From contig NZ_JACSCW010000005.1 in the NCBI RefSeq assembly GCF_014333585.1, forward strand, positions 405,656-469,655: a DNA stretch of 64,000 nt, in the 5' to 3' direction. Positions 15,631 through 25,097 of the stretch are shown here, piece by piece. The notes below the pieces were generated by a model. The model was not told where the DNA came from and did not search any database. It saw only the letters and a program-made list of their open reading frames with translations. Source of the DNA: Hymenobacter sp. BT188. Its GTDB lineage: Bacteria; Bacteroidota; Bacteroidia; Cytophagales; Hymenobacteraceae. The first letter of the stretch is position 1, and each line of letters opens with the position of its first letter. The translations under genes were made by a program, and so were the position numbers.

Positions 15631-17451
15631 CTAGAGTTTCTCTTCCAGCCATAAAAAGCCTGCTCCCAGCAAAAACAAGCCGAAGAACCAAGTCGCCGGC
15701 CACGCCTGACGAGTGAGCACAGGTGAAGCCGCAGCGGAAGCAGATGCGTCGGCTAGCCAAGCTTGGGCCGCCTGCTGGCGCAGCTCGGTTTCGGGGCCGA
15801 GCCAATTTTGCGCCCCAAACACGTAAAATGAATGCACCGCCTTCTCGGCCAGCGCCACGCGGTGCCACCCCGCTGAGTCGGGCCAAAACTGACCGGTGCT
15901 CCACTCAGGTAGACGCGTATCCTGACGTATAGCCAGGGGTATAGGCTGGGCCGCAGCCCCTTGCACGGTGGGCGCGGTAGTAGGAAAGCTGGCCGCCGTT
16001 AGCTGTGCCTCTACGGGCGTATTGGGGTGAGGCCAGGCTGTTGTTACGCACCAAGCGGCCGTTGCCGGTTCGGGTCGCGCTACGGCAGTCAGCAGACGGC
16101 TCCAATAGGCATTATAGGTCAGCGAATCATTTTGCAGGGCCCACCGGAAGGTTTCGGGCAGTACCGATACGACCATTGTTCCGGCCCCCAAGCGCTGAGA
16201 TGCTACCACAGTTTGCCCCTGCCCAGTTGTGATGAGGGGTCGCAAGCGGGCCGATGGCCGCAAGGTAGCCGGCACTGTAGCAGTGGTGCGGCCGGGAGCC
16301 CCCGGCCACAGTACAGGCTGAGGCTTCGCAGATGCGGCCGTAGCGACAGGCACAATACTAAAGGCGGCCCGAGCAGGCGTGAGGCGCGGCAGCGGAGCAG
16401 CATCGGCCAGCACGATAAGTCCCGGCCCCCCAGTGCGCAGCGCGGTAGTGAGCTGTTGAACTTCGCCCCCGGAAAGCGTGGCCAGCGTACCCACATCGGC
16501 TATGATGGCATCGTAGCGCGCTAGCAAAGCGGGTGTAAGCCGGAAAATATCGTGGGTAGACTGGTTGAGAAATTCAGTTTGCGTCAGGCCCCGACTGATG
16601 CCTACGCGCAAGGCTACCGCGTGCTGTCGCGTGCCAAGCTGGTTTTTCAGGAATTTGAATTCAAACGATGGGGTGCTTGCCAGCAGTAACACCCGCAACG
16701 TGCGGGTGGGCACTATCTCTACGGGTACGGGTTCGGAGGCCAACATTTGCCCCCCACGCCGCGCTACCAACTCGTACACAGCCAATCCGGCTGCCTTCGG
16801 CACATAGCTCAGCTGAAAAGCTCCCCGGCCGCCTGTTAAGCGCACCGAATCGCGGGGTGCACCCGCCGCTCGCAAGTGTACCCACGTTGGTGTGATGTTA
16901 TTGGCGCTGGAGGGCAAATTATCGAAGGCGCCCGCTATCTGCAACGGCTGGCCTAGCTCCACCCGCGGCGTCCAATTAGCTGTCCGAAAACCCGCGCGAG
17001 CCGGGGGCGCATACCGAACCAGCCGGACCGGACCGAGCATGGGCAAGTCAGCGGCCGGTAAACCTTGGCCCAGCACGTGCAAGCGGCGCAGGTTGGGTTG
17101 TTGCTCTCTGATCTGTAGAAGGTTAGCTATTCTAACCGTATCAGCTCCGACTACAGAACCGGTGCGCCACAGGCGGGTGGCTGGTCCTAAGCGACGCAAT
17201 AGGGTTTGCAGTGTATCTGGCTGGAAGCCTTCGGTAAGTAAAATGGTCTCGTACTGCGAGCCTGTTACGCTGCGGGTAGGCGGGAAAGCTGTAAACCACA
17301 ATCCCACTCCGACTAGTAAGCCCGCCAATAGACGCAAGGCAAGCCGCTGTTGGTTGGGCCGGCGCAGGGCGCTCCAAGTCAAGCCAACAACCAGCAGCAC
17401 ACACAGTGTAAGCAGGGCGTAATAAAGAAACGTGGGGGGCATTTTAGACAA
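15631..17451 (-). CDS. Membrane protein of MoxR/BatA locus (amidotransferase-like periplasmic domain)
   Basis: 606 residues. Two N-terminal transmembrane helices (about 8-27 and 38-56), a long extracytoplasmic region, and one C-terminal helix (WFFGLFLLGAGFLWLEEKL). The segment VLLLASTPSFEFKFLKNQLG and GPGLIVLADA resemble the class I glutamine-amidotransferase-like fold that accompanies BatA loci. It begins 3 bases after the DUF4175 gene and is the last gene of the operon. GCCCCCCA overlaps codons 4-6 (KMPPT). Probably part of a membrane complex with the BatA and DUF4175 proteins; precise role unknown. Confidence 0.8.
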   Translation of the reverse strand: MSKMPPTFLYYALLTLCVLLVVGLTWSALRRPNQQRLALRLLAGLLVGVGLWFTAFPPTRSVTGSQYETILLTEGFQPDTLQTLLRRLGPATRLWRTGSVVGADTVRIANLLQIREQQPNLRRLHVLGQGLPAADLPMLGPVRLVRYAPPARAGFRTANWTPRVELGQPLQIAGAFDNLPSSANNITPTWVHLRAAGAPRDSVRLTGGRGAFQLSYVPKAAGLAVYELVARRGGQMLASEPVPVEIVPTRTLRVLLLASTPSFEFKFLKNQLGTRQHAVALRVGISRGLTQTEFLNQSTHDIFRLTPALLARYDAIIADVGTLATLSGGEVQQLTTALRTGGPGLIVLADAAPLPRLTPARAAFSIVPVATAASAKPQPVLWPGAPGRTTATVPATLRPSARLRPLITTGQGQTVVASQRLGAGTMVVSVLPETFRWALQNDSLTYNAYWSRLLTAVARPEPATAAWCVTTAWPHPNTPVEAQLTAASFPTTAPTVQGAAAQPIPLAIRQDTRLPEWSTGQFWPDSAGWHRVALAEKAVHSFYVFGAQNWLGPETELRQQAAQAWLADASASAAASPVLTRQAWPATWFFGLFLLGAGFLWLEEKL

Positions 17452-17454
17452 AAC

Positions 17455-19737
17455 TTACCGGCTTAGTTCCTGGAAATACCGCTGGGCCAGCGGGTTGGCA
17501 GTCAGCACCCGTGTAGGTGCTGCTGCCGGTGGTGGCAGCAAACCGGTAAGCGCCCGCTCCACCGACGGCACAAGCTCAAGGCGCAGCGGCCGGCCGGCGC
17601 GCACATCGGCCACTAGGCCACGCAGGTCACGCAAGGCGGTGAGGTAGGCCCCCGGACGCTCCAGCGCGGCTTGCGCCAAGGCTTGACCAGCTTGTTCAAG
17701 TAGCAAGGCGTTAGCCGGTTTGGCGACTTGGCCGCGGCGGGTAGCGCCCAGCCAACGCAACGCGGTGCGCACGGCTGGCTGCGTAGGCGGGGCGGCAATT
17801 TTCTGCTCCCGACGCGGGGCGGCGGCATTACCCATCTCCCCCGTAAGCCGGAGCGTAGCCTCCGGCAATACCGGCGGCGTAAAGCCCGATTTTTTCACGT
17901 AAGCGCGCGTTTGCTGCTGCACTTGCTTGAGCAGGCGCAGGGCGCGGTACTCATATGGCAACGCTTCCTTTAAACGACTGGTGCGCAGCCGCAACTCCGC
18001 TTCCCACATTTGAGCCAGCACGCCACGCAGCTTGGCTTTCACCTCTGGCTCCAGAAAGTCGGCCGTTTCGCTGTCGTCGTGCAAGTGCATGTAAGGCTCC
18101 ATAAGGGCAGCGGTGGCAGCCTCACCGGGAACGTCGGTGGCGGACGAAAATTTGTCGCCGCTGTGGTCGTGGCCATCGTCGGCCGAATGCTCTTCCTGCT
18201 CGGTGCTTTGTTCTTGCTCGGCGGTGGCGGGGTTATCTTCCTCCTTTTTCGCTGCGGGCGGACGAGTGGCTGTTTCACCAATGCCTTGCTCAAACTCTTC
18301 GCCCAAAAACTTGCCATAGCGCATACGCAGAATCTTCTGGTCGAAGCCTAGGTTATTGCCGCGCTCCGCAACCGTAGTGGCAGGCAAGCGAGGCTGCTCG
18401 GCAATCAGCTTTTCGGTGTCAATAATGATCTGACGCTGGCTCCTAAAGTAGGCTGGTACCACATTTACACCCAACGATAAGTCGGAAGTGCCATCAACTA
18501 CAGCCGTGTCTTCCCATTGCACTAAGTAGGTGTCGGAGCGGGTGCTGCCACGGGCGTTGTCCCAGGCTTGCACGTAGAAATATACCTCATCCCCATACGT
18601 CAGACCGAGCTTTGGCAAGCTAAGTAGATGGGTAGCGGTGGCTTGCGCGGGCTGTCCGCGCAGTGGGCCGCTTAAGTCCGTCACAACTTCCGTAAACTTC
18701 ACTGCTTCGCCCTGCCCTTGCGCAACCGTCGTTACCAAACGGGCCCGACTCAGGCCGTAGTCGTCGCGCAGGGCTACCCGAATCGCTATTTGCGGCTTGT
18801 CGCCAAACTCGATGAGAGTATACGGCTTCGGGTTCTGAATCTGAACCACGGGCGCTTGGTCGGGCTGCACGTCAATAGCATAGTCATCGGAGGCTTTGCC
18901 CGCAAAACGTACTCGATAAAGCACAGATGCCGTCAGTACTTGCTCAGCTACGAAGGTATTAGCTTGCCCTAACACAGCCCGAAAAGCCACCCGCCGCGTG
19001 CCCAACTCCAGTTGAGGCGGAGCGTCGGCGGCTCGGTTTACGCGCACCGTCCACCGCACTCGCGACCCACTAGGACAGCGGAAAGAAGCCATAGCGGCGC
19101 TCGTAGCAGGGCGGCGGGTATAGGCCGGCGGCGTCACATTGATGCGCGTATCAATAACTCGCGGCGCGGCTTGCGCCGCAGGGTTAATCTTTTCTTCGGG
19201 AAAATTCAGCGCTACGGCGGGGGCTACAGTTGGTGCTATGGCCTGCGAAGTTGGTCGCAGCCACCAGGCCGCTCCCGCCAGAGCAAGTAGCAGCCCAGCC
19301 CAGCCCAGCGCCGACCGAACATCAAACGGCAGTAAGGTCTTGTCCGCTGCTTGCAATTCCTGCAAGCGACTACTCACCCGCTGATGCTGCAGGCTTTCAA
19401 GCAAATTCAATTCGGACGGCTCGCGAAGCAATAGGCCAGTGCTATCCTCCAGTTGGGCAAAACGCCGGTCGAGCTGCCGCGCTATGGGCGCCAAGTCAGG
19501 GTTCCAGAAGCGCCGTAGCTGGATAATGGCGTAAGCAGCCAACAGCAGCGCAGCACCTCCTACGGCCCACATCGGTACCGGCCAATAGCGGGCAATTACC
19601 GCCAGCCAAATGCCCCCCGCCACGATGGGCAACAGCAGCGCGCCCGTTCGGCGCAAAGCATAGCGGCGCCACTCGGCCCTGAGTGCGGGCGAGGCGACCA
19701 AAGAAGGCGCTACAGCAGCTTGGGTAGTGGGTGTCAT
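17455..19737 (-). CDS. DUF4175 family membrane protein
   Basis: 760 residues from ATG 19737, which overlaps the stop of the batA-like gene by 4 bases (ATGA), implying translational coupling. Two N-terminal transmembrane helices (about 33-80), a further helix near 155-175 (LGWAGLLLALAGAAWWLRP), then a large extracytoplasmic part with beta-rich repeats (VQIQNPKPYTLIEFGDKPQI). An acidic, low-complexity insert (KKEEDNPATAEQEQ, DDGHDHSGDK) lies near residues 525-570. The arrangement matches DUF4175 proteins of MoxR-BatA loci. Function not established; likely scaffold or accessory to the VWA-type proteins. Confidence 0.85.
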   Translation of the reverse strand: MTPTTQAAVAPSLVASPALRAEWRRYALRRTGALLLPIVAGGIWLAVIARYWPVPMWAVGGAALLLAAYAIIQLRRFWNPDLAPIARQLDRRFAQLEDSTGLLLREPSELNLLESLQHQRVSSRLQELQAADKTLLPFDVRSALGWAGLLLALAGAAWWLRPTSQAIAPTVAPAVALNFPEEKINPAAQAAPRVIDTRINVTPPAYTRRPATSAAMASFRCPSGSRVRWTVRVNRAADAPPQLELGTRRVAFRAVLGQANTFVAEQVLTASVLYRVRFAGKASDDYAIDVQPDQAPVVQIQNPKPYTLIEFGDKPQIAIRVALRDDYGLSRARLVTTVAQGQGEAVKFTEVVTDLSGPLRGQPAQATATHLLSLPKLGLTYGDEVYFYVQAWDNARGSTRSDTYLVQWEDTAVVDGTSDLSLGVNVVPAYFRSQRQIIIDTEKLIAEQPRLPATTVAERGNNLGFDQKILRMRYGKFLGEEFEQGIGETATRPPAAKKEEDNPATAEQEQSTEQEEHSADDGHDHSGDKFSSATDVPGEAATAALMEPYMHLHDDSETADFLEPEVKAKLRGVLAQMWEAELRLRTSRLKEALPYEYRALRLLKQVQQQTRAYVKKSGFTPPVLPEATLRLTGEMGNAAAPRREQKIAAPPTQPAVRTALRWLGATRRGQVAKPANALLLEQAGQALAQAALERPGAYLTALRDLRGLVADVRAGRPLRLELVPSVERALTGLLPPPAAAPTRVLTANPLAQRYFQELSR

Positions 19738-21311
19738 GTAGGAGAAACGGGAGAAGAAGTGGGCCGCCGACGGGCCAGTAGGCGCTCCAATCCAAAAAGC
19801 AAAGCCGCTAACAGTACTGCCCAAGCCCGCAAATCAGTGAACGTATCAGGAGCTGGCTGAACTGCTTTCTGGGGGGCTTTTTGGGCAAGATCGGGGCTAC
19901 GCTGAATAGCTGCTTGAACTTGGCTCGGAGCAACTACCCGCTGGTCATTACGGGCTAAAGCAGGAATTGGTATAGGTGGCTGTAGCAACCCAAGCAGCAA
20001 AGCCGGCAATTCTGGACTATCCGGGAGGCCACTCCACGTTGGATTCAAGCGCGTGTGCAGCGTGTATACCTGGCCGCGCCCTTCCGCCCGCCGTGACAGT
20101 ACAGGCTGGCCTGAGCCATCTGCCCAAATAGCAGTGGCGGGGGGCAAAATAGCGGCCGTATCGCGGCGCAAAATTGGAATAAGTGTCTCTGCTCCAACAG
20201 GTCCAAATGAAGCCGCAACGGGGGTGCCCGTTCCTGCTGCCTGTTGCCACCAGTTTACCCCTTTGCCCACACGCAGTTTCCAGGCTGCTGGCATAGGTGC
20301 TTTGCTCAGCCAGAAAACCCAAGTCAGCGAGTCGGAAGGGGAGGGCGCGGTGGCCGAAACGGTAATGACTGGCGGCACTAACAGGCCGCTACTCACCGCT
20401 CGTAATGCCGCTGCTAAATAGCGCGCATCCTCGGCTTGGTCTGGGGTATAATACACGCGCAGACGCATGGGGGCCTGCACAGGTGTAGCTACGGGATCAG
20501 GTACGAGGTGCACAGCCGCCTGATTGTTAGCGCGTGTTTCATACTGCAAGGCGGGCAAACCCGGCACTAGCAGAGTTCCAGCCGTAGTTGGCCGCGCCAC
20601 CGTAACCGCCTGAAAAGTGGTTTTTTCTTCATCGCTACGCCCAATTAGTAGGCGTAGCTTATCTATATCACTAAGGCTCGCAGCTTGCACCCACGCACTT
20701 GAGTCGGGAGTAGGGATAAGCTGCCAGGTTAGGTTGGGGGGCAAATTAGGGCGGGTGCCTTGCAAGTCGGCTAGCTTAGCTGGTGTGAGTAAATGCACGG
20801 GCCGATCTGCAAAACGCTGCGCGGCCTGGGCTGCGCGCGCCCATAAAAAATCTGGTTTGGTTGAATAGCCTACAGAGTCAGAGGGCGCTGGATTCGCTAC
20901 TAGCGCAGTCCACTCTTCTGGTGAGATTGACGGGAGTCCTTTCTCTAAACGACTTACCTCGTACCCGCGGCGCCGGAGCGAATCAACTAGCGGGCGTACG
21001 CTTGGTAGCGCAGCGGAGGTCAGCAGCTCGGGGCTTACCAGTACCTGACCACGGGCCGGCGGTGCGGGCCGTTGCCAGGCAGGCCCAGCCAATGCCACCG
21101 CCAATATCGCAACCACAGCCGCCCGCAACAGCAGCAATAGGAGTTGCTCCAGCTTCAGGCTGCGCAGGCGCCGGTTGGCCGCTGCCGCCAGCCACCTTAC
21201 GCTGCCCACTTGCACCGTGCGGCCCGGCCGCCGGTTCCAAAGGTGGATAGCCAAGGGTATTAGCAGCCCCAGCAATGCCAGCAACGCAGATGGAGTGAGT
21301 AGGGTGAACAA
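19734..21311 (-). CDS. BatA-domain (aerotolerance regulator-like) membrane protein
   Basis: 525 residues. The N-terminus is the classic BatA domain: LTPSALLALLGLLIPLAIHL, then WNRRPGRTVQVGSVRWL, a conserved basic stretch and a second helix (LLLLLLRAAVVAILAVALAG). The body is extracytoplasmic without a clear MIDAS VWA motif, and the C-terminus is anchored by AWAVLLAALLFGLERLLARR. The motif reads NLPPN in frame at about 20736 and QKAPQ at 19869. Within the operon it is separated from the DUF58 gene by 215 bases holding a REP-like hairpin. Confidence 0.85.
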   Translation of the reverse strand: MFTLLTPSALLALLGLLIPLAIHLWNRRPGRTVQVGSVRWLAAAANRRLRSLKLEQLLLLLLRAAVVAILAVALAGPAWQRPAPPARGQVLVSPELLTSAALPSVRPLVDSLRRRGYEVSRLEKGLPSISPEEWTALVANPAPSDSVGYSTKPDFLWARAAQAAQRFADRPVHLLTPAKLADLQGTRPNLPPNLTWQLIPTPDSSAWVQAASLSDIDKLRLLIGRSDEEKTTFQAVTVARPTTAGTLLVPGLPALQYETRANNQAAVHLVPDPVATPVQAPMRLRVYYTPDQAEDARYLAAALRAVSSGLLVPPVITVSATAPSPSDSLTWVFWLSKAPMPAAWKLRVGKGVNWWQQAAGTGTPVAASFGPVGAETLIPILRRDTAAILPPATAIWADGSGQPVLSRRAEGRGQVYTLHTRLNPTWSGLPDSPELPALLLGLLQPPIPIPALARNDQRVVAPSQVQAAIQRSPDLAQKAPQKAVQPAPDTFTDLRAWAVLLAALLFGLERLLARRRPTSSPVSPT

Positions 21312-21354
21312 GATTGATTTAAGAATTAGTAATGAAAGACTTATCTAATCGACC

Positions 21355-21447
21355 GTCATGCAGAGCGGAGCGAAGTATCTCGCGTGTTTAGTTAAGGTTA
21401 GTAATCCTGTGTCAGCACGCGAGATGCTTTGCTCCGCTCTGCATGAC
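21355..21447 (+). repeat. REP-like hairpin element, copy A
   Basis: About 93 bases: left arm 21355-21386 (starts GTCATGCAGAGCGGAGCGAA), a 29-base centre starting TTTAGTTAAGGTTAG, right arm 21416-21447. The arms pair over about 32 bases with only two G-U type mismatches. It lies inside the MoxR operon, between the DUF58 and BatA genes. Same orientation as copy C (36687-36780), opposite to copy B (34011-34101). Confidence 0.93.
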
Positions 21448-21526
21448 CATCTATTGGGTTGATATATAATGAATAAAACATCACTCATTTAAAAGCACAA
21501 AGTAGATCGAAAAAGCCCCCCACGGC

Positions 21527-22402
21527 TCACATCTGTGCCTCGCGGCGGCGCAGAAACTCGCGCATTGCCTGATCTAGCGGATCAGTGGTGCTAAGTTGAT
21601 GATAGTCAAAGCCGTGGCGTCGGGCCGATTGCGCCGTGGTACGCAGCCATTCCTGGTGGTTCTGCTGATAAGCGACCCGCTGCTGATCGGCATCAAGCTG
21701 GAGAATCTGACCGGTTTCCAAGTCTTCAAACGTGATGGAGCCCTGGTAGGAAAACATCAGCTCGTTTTGAGCCACCAAGTGCAGTACCAATACCTCGCCG
21801 GCTACGGCCTGCAAGCGAGTGAGCAGGCGTTCCATCTCGGCTTCCTCCTCATATAAGTCGCTCACAAAAACCGTCAGAGCCCGCTGGCGCCGGGAGGTAA
21901 GGGGAGCCAACGTAGCCGTACTCGGAAAACGCCCTATTGCCTCAGTCTTCTCCAGCATATGATAAAGACGAGGCAACTGCCGCGATTCAGCCCTGGGGGG
22001 CAAATGTTGGAGCCCTTCTGGCTTTAGAATGCTGAGCGCTACCGCGTCGCCCTGATTAGTGGCCAGATACGCCATACTTGCCAGCACCAGCCGGGCATAA
22101 TCCAGCTTGGTCAGGCCGTTATCGTCGCGGTGATTCATGCTGGCACTCGCGTCGAGCAGCAAATGAATCATCAGACTCGTCTCCACCTCCGACTCGCGGA
22201 TGTAGTATCGGTCGGAGCGGGCGGCCAAGCGCCAGTCGAGGCGGCGAAGGTCGTCGCCGGGCTGGTAGGGGCGGTATTGGCTGAACTCCAGGCCCACGCC
22301 TCGCCGCCGACTCCGGTGCTGACCAGCCAGAAAACCCTCCGCCGCCAGTTTGGCAGCCAAAGGCAAGTTGCGCAGGGCGTGAAGGGTTTCTGGAGCCAGC
22401 AT
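21527..22402 (-). CDS. DUF58 domain protein
   Basis: 291 residues, soluble. The conserved DUF58 block is visible as GVGLEFSQYRPYQPGDDLRR followed by LDWRLAARSDRYYIRESEVE, and then a VWA-like start (LLLDASASMNHRDDNGLTKL) with a DASAS metal-site motif. These proteins partner MoxR AAA+ ATPases. It starts 11 bases after moxR. GCCCCCCAG is read as HLPPR at 21993. Just past the stop codon, another motif copy (GCCCCCCACGG, about 21515) is seen, without a pairing arm. Confidence 0.92.
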   Translation of the reverse strand: MLAPETLHALRNLPLAAKLAAEGFLAGQHRSRRRGVGLEFSQYRPYQPGDDLRRLDWRLAARSDRYYIRESEVETSLMIHLLLDASASMNHRDDNGLTKLDYARLVLASMAYLATNQGDAVALSILKPEGLQHLPPRAESRQLPRLYHMLEKTEAIGRFPSTATLAPLTSRRQRALTVFVSDLYEEEAEMERLLTRLQAVAGEVLVLHLVAQNELMFSYQGSITFEDLETGQILQLDADQQRVAYQQNHQEWLRTTAQSARRHGFDYHQLSTTDPLDQAMREFLRRREAQM

Positions 22403-22413
22403 ATAGTTCTTGG

Positions 22414-23412
22414 CTAAACGGCTACGGCTTTCAGCAATTCGGCTACGGCGTCATCGGCCGTAATATTCTCAGCTTCGGCATTAAAGTTTAACAGCACCCG
22501 GTGCCGTAGCACCGGCGGCGCCAGCGTCCGCAGGTCATCCAGCGTCACGGCGAAGCGGCCTTGGAGCAAAGCCCGTGCTTTGGCACACAGAATCAGGGCC
22601 TGCCCGGCCCGCGGACCCGCACCCCAACGGCCGTAATCCTGAATAAACTTCACCTGCGTAGTAGCCGGCCGCGTGGCGCGCACCAAGCGATTCACAAAAT
22701 CGAGCAACTCCGGGCTTAGGCTCACCTGGCGTACAAGCTGCTGCAACTGACGAATATCGGCACTGCCCAGCACTGGTTTCACCTCGGCGCGGGCGGTGCC
22801 GGTAGTGCCGCTGAGTACCGCTAATTCTTCCTGTTCCGATGGGTAGCCAATGCGCACGTAAAGTAGAAACCGGTCGAGCTGAGCTTCGGGCAACGGATAA
22901 GTGCCGGCCTGCTCAATGGGGTTTTGGGTAGCCAGCAGAAAGAAGGGCTTCGGCAAGGCGTGCTCCTGACCAGCGTAGGTTACATGGCCTTCCTGCATGG
23001 CTTCGAGCAGGGCAGCCTGGGTTTTGGGCGGCGTCCGGTTTATCTCGTCAGCCAATACTAAGCTGGCGAAAATCGGCCCCTCGTTAAATTTAAAGGAGCG
23101 GTGGCCCGTACCGTGGTCTTCCTCCAGTACTTCGGTGCCCAGAATATCGGTAGGCATCAGATCGGGGGTGAACTGAATGCGCCGAAACGACATGTCGGTG
23201 GCGGCGGCTAAGGTGCGCACCAGCAAGGTTTTGGCCAGGCCCGGCACGCCTTCCAGCAGGGCGTGGCCGCCCGCCAGCAGCGCCACGAGTACCTCATCGA
23301 GCACTTCGCTTTGACCGACAATGACTTTGGCAATTTCTTCTTTGAGCGGCGGTAGTTTAGCAAGCAGGCGGTGTACTTCTTGTTCGGTCATGCAGGGGGC
23401 TTTTTCGGGCAA
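22414..23412 (-). CDS. MoxR family AAA+ ATPase
   Basis: 332 residues (325 if the ATG at 23391 is used). Walker A is GVPGLAKT (about residues 55-62), Walker B is LVLADEINR, followed by sensor 1 ATQNPIEQAGTYPLPEAQLD and an arginine-finger region DRFLL. MoxR ATPases act as chaperones that activate or load partners with VWA/DUF58 domains, and the next gene encodes such a partner. The internal start MTEQEVHRLL is the more usual N-terminus; the upstream codons (MPEKAPC) are a five-C relative of the repeated motif. Confidence 0.95.
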   Translation of the reverse strand: MPEKAPCMTEQEVHRLLAKLPPLKEEIAKVIVGQSEVLDEVLVALLAGGHALLEGVPGLAKTLLVRTLAAATDMSFRRIQFTPDLMPTDILGTEVLEEDHGTGHRSFKFNEGPIFASLVLADEINRTPPKTQAALLEAMQEGHVTYAGQEHALPKPFFLLATQNPIEQAGTYPLPEAQLDRFLLYVRIGYPSEQEELAVLSGTTGTARAEVKPVLGSADIRQLQQLVRQVSLSPELLDFVNRLVRATRPATTQVKFIQDYGRWGAGPRAGQALILCAKARALLQGRFAVTLDDLRTLAPPVLRHRVLLNFNAEAENITADDAVAELLKAVAV

Positions 23413-23508
23413 TGGTTTCGTTCTGGCGCCATTTCCCGCAGAGTTTCGCAGAGGGAAGGCGCAGTATTTGGCTTGCGCCCTCCTTCGGGTCGCAGTGTTC
23501 TGTCAAGG

Positions 23509-24132
23509 TTAAGCGGTCAGCGCATACATCAAAATGTTGACGCCGAACTTCGTGTTGTCTTCGGCCAGCCAGCGCTTGTTGCGGTAGTCGTAGTCCCACT
23601 CGCAGCCGTAGTCTTTGTTGGAATACAAGACCCCAATGCGGCCGTTGATTTCCACCGCTTTCAGATAGTCGTGGATGAGGTCGTCGCCCCAGCCATTGAG
23701 CTCGAAGGCAGTGGGCGGTGGGCCATCTTTGAAAGTGAAAAACGACTTATAGATGGGGTGCGTTTTGGGGATTTTCTTGAGCGCCCCGGCCCCAAAGCAC
23801 TGGCGCATCTGCTCCTCAAAAGAGCGGGCAAACAGGCCGTCGATGTCGTGGTTGCAGTCGTCTACGAATACGAAGCCACCATTGCGCACGTACTGGGTGA
23901 AATTCTGTTTTTCGGCCGCCGAAAACTGCACCAAGCGGTGCCCTGACAAGTAGCAGAACGGATAGCTGAATAAATCGGGGCTGTCTAGGGCTACCACTTT
24001 TTCCTTCTGATTGACGGGCACCGTAGTGTACTGAATCAGAGAGTGTAGCAGGTTGGTGGGCATTCGCTCATCCACAGAATCCCAGTCGCCGGAACGGTAT
24101 TGGAGGCGCACGAAGGTAAAGGGAGCGGGCAT
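23509..24132 (-). CDS. DUF4159 domain protein
   Basis: 207 residues from ATG 24132 (MPAPFTFVRLQYRSGDWDSV); the frame stays open to 24213 but that part looks random. DUF4159 features: RLQYRSGDWD near the start, LFSYPFCYLSGHRLVQFSAA, and NGGFVFVDDCNHDIDGLFA, reminiscent of the amidotransferase-like fold. No signal peptide at the chosen start, although many relatives are exported. It is the first gene of the MoxR operon, about 100 bases before moxR. Function unknown. Confidence 0.88.
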   Translation of the reverse strand: MPAPFTFVRLQYRSGDWDSVDERMPTNLLHSLIQYTTVPVNQKEKVVALDSPDLFSYPFCYLSGHRLVQFSAAEKQNFTQYVRNGGFVFVDDCNHDIDGLFARSFEEQMRQCFGAGALKKIPKTHPIYKSFFTFKDGPPPTAFELNGWGDDLIHDYLKAVEINGRIGVLYSNKDYGCEWDYDYRNKRWLAEDNTKFGVNILMYALTA

Positions 24133-24376
24133 AGAAGCAGGTAAGCGACGGAAAAGAGACGGCGCGGAGCCAACAAAGTTGCCTGGGGGGCAAATTCCGG
24201 TCGGAAAATACAACCTCCTATCGACTCATCCGCAGGACTTGAAGAACCTATTCTTGGCTTGTGAATTTATTCTGGCCCAATTAATGCAAATAAATCATGT
24301 ATAAATAATACACCAATGCCTACAATACAATTTGGTATTTCAGCGTATTAGGTTTTTACTCCAACCCGCAACTACT

Positions 24377-25021
24377 ATGAAACGCACTGTCCTATTGCTG
24401 TTTAGCTTATTTTCTCTAGCGCTCAGCGCACATGCCCAATTTGGTTTGAAAGGCGGAATTAACCGCGCTGTACTCAGCGGCAACGTCGGCGACGATGCCG
24501 AGTATCAAACCTCCTATCATGCCGGTATTTTTTATGAACAGAAGATCCTCGGCCCCATTTCATTGCAGCCCGAGTTGCTCTATTCGATGCAAGGCGCCCA
24601 AGCCCGTAGCCTCGTTCGTAACCAGTCGTTGGAGGAGTTTGATACCAAACTGCACTACCTCACCCTGCCCGTATTAGCGAAGGTGAACCTGGGGCCCGTC
24701 TTCGTGGAGGCTGGTCCGCAGTTCAGCTACTTGGTTTCGGCTCAAGATAATGGCCGCTTACAGGTAGATATGACCAGCTCCGGCCCACAGGAATACCTTG
24801 ATTTTGACCGCGATTCGAGTGGTGATTTTAAGAAAAGCGACTTGGGTGTGGCGGTTGGCGCAGGCATCAAGCTGCCGCTGGGCTTGGCCGTCGGTGGCCG
24901 CTTTACCACCAGCCTCAACAACATCAGCGACTACCGCAACATCAGCGGTGTCAACGACCCGGAGTTAAAGAACCGCGTGTTTCAGGCCTATGTGAGCTTC
25001 CAGCTAGGTCGAAATAACTAA
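24377..25021 (+). CDS. Outer-membrane beta-barrel protein (porin-like, OmpA/OprF-type barrel)
   Basis: 214 residues from ATG 24377: signal peptide MKRTVLLLFSLFSLALSAHA-Q, then an eight-stranded-type barrel pattern (FGLKGGINRAVLSGN, YHAGIFYEQKILGPISLQPE, LPVLAKVNLGPVFVEAGPQF, LGVAVGAGIKLPLGLAVGGR) ending in AYVSFQLGRN. This is the common Bacteroidota PorT/OMP_b-brl_2 group. It is divergent from the DUF4159 gene and followed by a bidirectional terminator. Function probably structural or transport; not determinable. Confidence 0.88.
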   Translation: MKRTVLLLFSLFSLALSAHAQFGLKGGINRAVLSGNVGDDAEYQTSYHAGIFYEQKILGPISLQPELLYSMQGAQARSLVRNQSLEEFDTKLHYLTLPVLAKVNLGPVFVEAGPQFSYLVSAQDNGRLQVDMTSSGPQEYLDFDRDSSGDFKKSDLGVAVGAGIKLPLGLAVGGRFTTSLNNISDYRNISGVNDPELKNRVFQAYVSFQLGRNN

Positions 25022-25042
25022 CCCTAAATTTCCACAGCTTCA

Positions 25043-25081
25043 TAAAAAAGCCCCCCAGAGATTGTCTGGGGGGCTTTTTAT
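25043..25081. terminator. Bidirectional terminator, paired GCCCCCCAG arms
   Basis: AAAAAAGCCCCCCAGA, loop, TCTGGGGGGCTTTTTA between the convergent barrel gene and the pmbA gene. Exact motif copies at 25050 and 25066. Confidence 0.95.
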
Positions 25082-25097
25082 ATTAATAAGTTGCCGA

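Noticed and set aside
20861..21250. 129-codon plus-strand frame opposite batA
   Set aside because: Antisense shadow in high-GC DNA; BatA domain on the other strand is clear.
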